From Archaeoglobus sp. JdFR-24 (GTDB taxonomy: Archaea > Halobacteriota > Archaeoglobi > Archaeoglobales > Archaeoglobaceae), in NCBI GenBank assembly GCA_002011215.1, contig MTML01000078.1:1-15465 (forward strand): a stretch of DNA of 15,465 bases, read 5' to 3'. This document shows positions 14,285 to 15,465 of the stretch, piece by piece. The position numbers were made by a program, and so were the translations under genes. A model generated the notes under the pieces. The model saw only the letters and a list, made by a program, of their open reading frames with translations, searched no databases and was not told the DNA's origin. How positions within the stretch are numbered: the stretch's first letter is position 1; every line of letters starts with the position of its first letter.

Positions 14285-15465
14285 TTACGAAACAACTATT
14301 TTCCTTGTTATTGAATCACTTAGTCCATCTTCATTCCATACTGTGAGCGTGACTTCATATTCTCCTGGTTTGCTATATATATGTCTTCCATAATTTACCC
14401 ATTTTGCACCATATATTTTTGCATCATTATCATCAATGCTATCATATGCAATGTTGCTACTTCCTTCATTCACTTTCCACCATGCTATCAGGCCATCTGT
14501 TGTTATGTTGCCCTCATAATTTTTCTCTATTTCTATGCCATTTAAATCTCTTCCATAAATTTTCACATCTCTTATGCAACCATTAAACCATCTATCCTTT
14601 GTCCCCCCGATAATAACAACACCCTTTTCAGAAGAAATCCTTCCTTTTCCTTCTACTATTCCAACCAATTTTCCATCCCAGTACAAATATAGCTTTTCTG
14701 CTTTTCCGTTGTAAACACCCACAAAATGATGCCATGTATAAGCATCAAATTTTATAGTAGCTTGAACAGCTTTCCATTCCTCACCTTTAACAACAAAATA
14801 TATTTTATTATTTGAATGCTTGAAGCAGCGTGCATATGTGCTTCCTGCACCCCAGTAAAACCACTCATGTATTTTTCCATCATCATATGAAAAGAATGGC
14901 TGTATCCACATGTCTATGGTGAAGCTTTCATTCATTTTCACATTTGCTCTAATATAGCTGTTATTTTCAAATTTAAGGCCAATAACTTCTCCTTTTGAGA
15001 CATTCCCATCTCCAAAGTCCCATAGCCATTTAGTTACCATTCCATAAGGTGTAGTAGAATTGTCAATGAATGTTATTTCTTCTCCTGCTTTTGGTTCTTC
15101 TGGCATATAACTGAAGTTTGCCTCAGGAGGCAACCCATAATAAAGATAAATATTATCGTGTATTTTCACAAAATATTCTTTTTCACATGCTCCGTATATT
15201 ACTTCTAGGCTATATTTCTCTAGAAAATCAACATTTTCACATCCTTTTATAAAGAAATTATACATAGGATCCACTAATTCTTTTCCGTAGAGTGGCCATA
15301 GAGAAGATGCTATAGTATATATTCCTGTTACCGCTGAAAAAACACCAGCCTTGCGTGGAAATACGGCAGCTTTATCAAATGAATGGTTTTCATTTCTGTA
15401 CTCATCAATATGCTCAGCAAGCCATTGATAATTTTCAAATTCATCTTCAGTGACAAGCTGATAAT
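14285..15465 (-). CDS. Surface protein with LamG-like domain inserted in a PKD domain (N-terminus off window)
   Basis: The frame is open to the window edge: 392 residues are visible, numbered here from the edge, and the true start lies beyond 15465 (a GTG at 15274 is internal). Residues 1-109 look like the exposed C-terminal domain of a GT-C-type or similar membrane protein, with NYQWLAEHIDEYR, RKAGVFSAVTGIYTIASS and a closing NIYLYYG. Residues 113-159 are the first half of a PKD domain (PEANFSYMPEE through WLWDFGDGN). Residues 161-358 are LamG/concanavalin-like (ESFTIDMWIQPF, HHFVGVYNG, LYLYWDGKLVG, FNGCIRDVKIYGRDL). Residues 360-391 complete the PKD domain (RHIYSKPGEYEVTLTVWN and RKIVV), and the protein ends there. 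Both domain types are usually extracellular and bind glycans or proteins. No sorting or membrane anchor follows the PKD end, so any anchor is N-terminal. Confidence 0.85.
   Translation of the reverse strand, partial: YQLVTEDEFENYQWLAEHIDEYRNENHSFDKAAVFPRKAGVFSAVTGIYTIASSLWPLYGKELVDPMYNFFIKGCENVDFLEKYSLEVIYGACEKEYFVKIHDNIYLYYGLPPEANFSYMPEEPKAGEEITFIDNSTTPYGMVTKWLWDFGDGNVSKGEVIGLKFENNSYIRANVKMNESFTIDMWIQPFFSYDDGKIHEWFYWGAGSTYARCFKHSNNKIYFVVKGEEWKAVQATIKFDAYTWHHFVGVYNGKAEKLYLYWDGKLVGIVEGKGRISSEKGVVIIGGTKDRWFNGCIRDVKIYGRDLNGIEIEKNYEGNITTDGLIAWWKVNEGSSNIAYDSIDDNDAKIYGAKWVNYGRHIYSKPGEYEVTLTVWNEDGLSDSITRKIVVS

Noticed and set aside
15272..15274. GTG as start of the PKD/LamG protein
   Set aside because: The frame remains open with sensible protein sequence to the window edge, so this is an internal valine codon.
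1..15465. CRISPR array, tRNA, rRNA, insertion sequence or prophage genes
   Set aside because: No regularly spaced repeats, conserved RNA signature, transposase, integrase or terminal inverted repeats were seen on reading both strands.

Overview
The window looks archaeal and most resembles a euryarchaeon; Thermoplasmatota is my best guess, but no marker gene is present to prove it. The evidence is a strongly A+T-rich composition, ribosome-binding sites of the GAGGTGAT type complementary to the archaeal 16S 3' end, TATA boxes about 25 bases before start codons that lack a ribosome-binding site (leaderless pattern), a Wzx-like flippase, GT-C-type membrane proteins, and a PKD/LamG surface protein. 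I see no rRNA, tRNA, CRISPR array, transposase or integrase.

Bases 1-13030 are a surface-glycan locus. The left block runs rightward as a tightly packed operon: the tail of a glycosyltransferase (1-153), a NodU/TobZ-type O-carbamoyltransferase (150-1850), a GT4 glycosyltransferase (1852-3033), an alkaline-phosphatase-superfamily phosphodiesterase (3030-4550) and a second GT4 enzyme (4565-5701). Two of the junctions are ATGA stop/start overlaps. It converges on a leftward polytopic GT-C-like membrane protein (5757-7598). That gene shares a short divergent promoter, built on a near-palindromic TATA box, with a second phosphodiesterase (7678-9204). The stop codon of the second phosphodiesterase abuts, with no spacer, the stop of a Wzx-type flippase.

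The right part of the locus is a leftward operon starting near 13030: a TviC/WbpP-type UDP-hexose 4-epimerase, a TviB/WbpO-type UDP-HexNAc 6-dehydrogenase, then the flippase. Together these imply production of a UDP-N-acetylhexosaminuronic acid (probably the galacto form), assembly of a lipid-linked oligosaccharide by cytoplasmic GT4 enzymes, optional carbamoylation, flipping across the membrane, and perhaps further extension by the GT-C-like protein. The two phosphodiesterases have no visible signal peptide or membrane anchor, so they appear to act in the cytoplasm; their substrate is unknown.

From 13229 rightward the content changes. A two-gene unit encodes a small membrane-anchored OB-fold-like protein and a DUF457/YdjM-type membrane protein. 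A 164-base intergenic stretch with an imperfect direct repeat follows. The window ends in a leftward, N-terminally incomplete exported protein in which a LamG-like jelly roll, itself apparently circularly permuted, is inserted inside a PKD domain. I think this domain architecture is the most unusual structure in the window. The paired cytoplasmic phosphodiesterases inside a carbamoylating glycan locus are the best candidate for an uncharacterised pathway.
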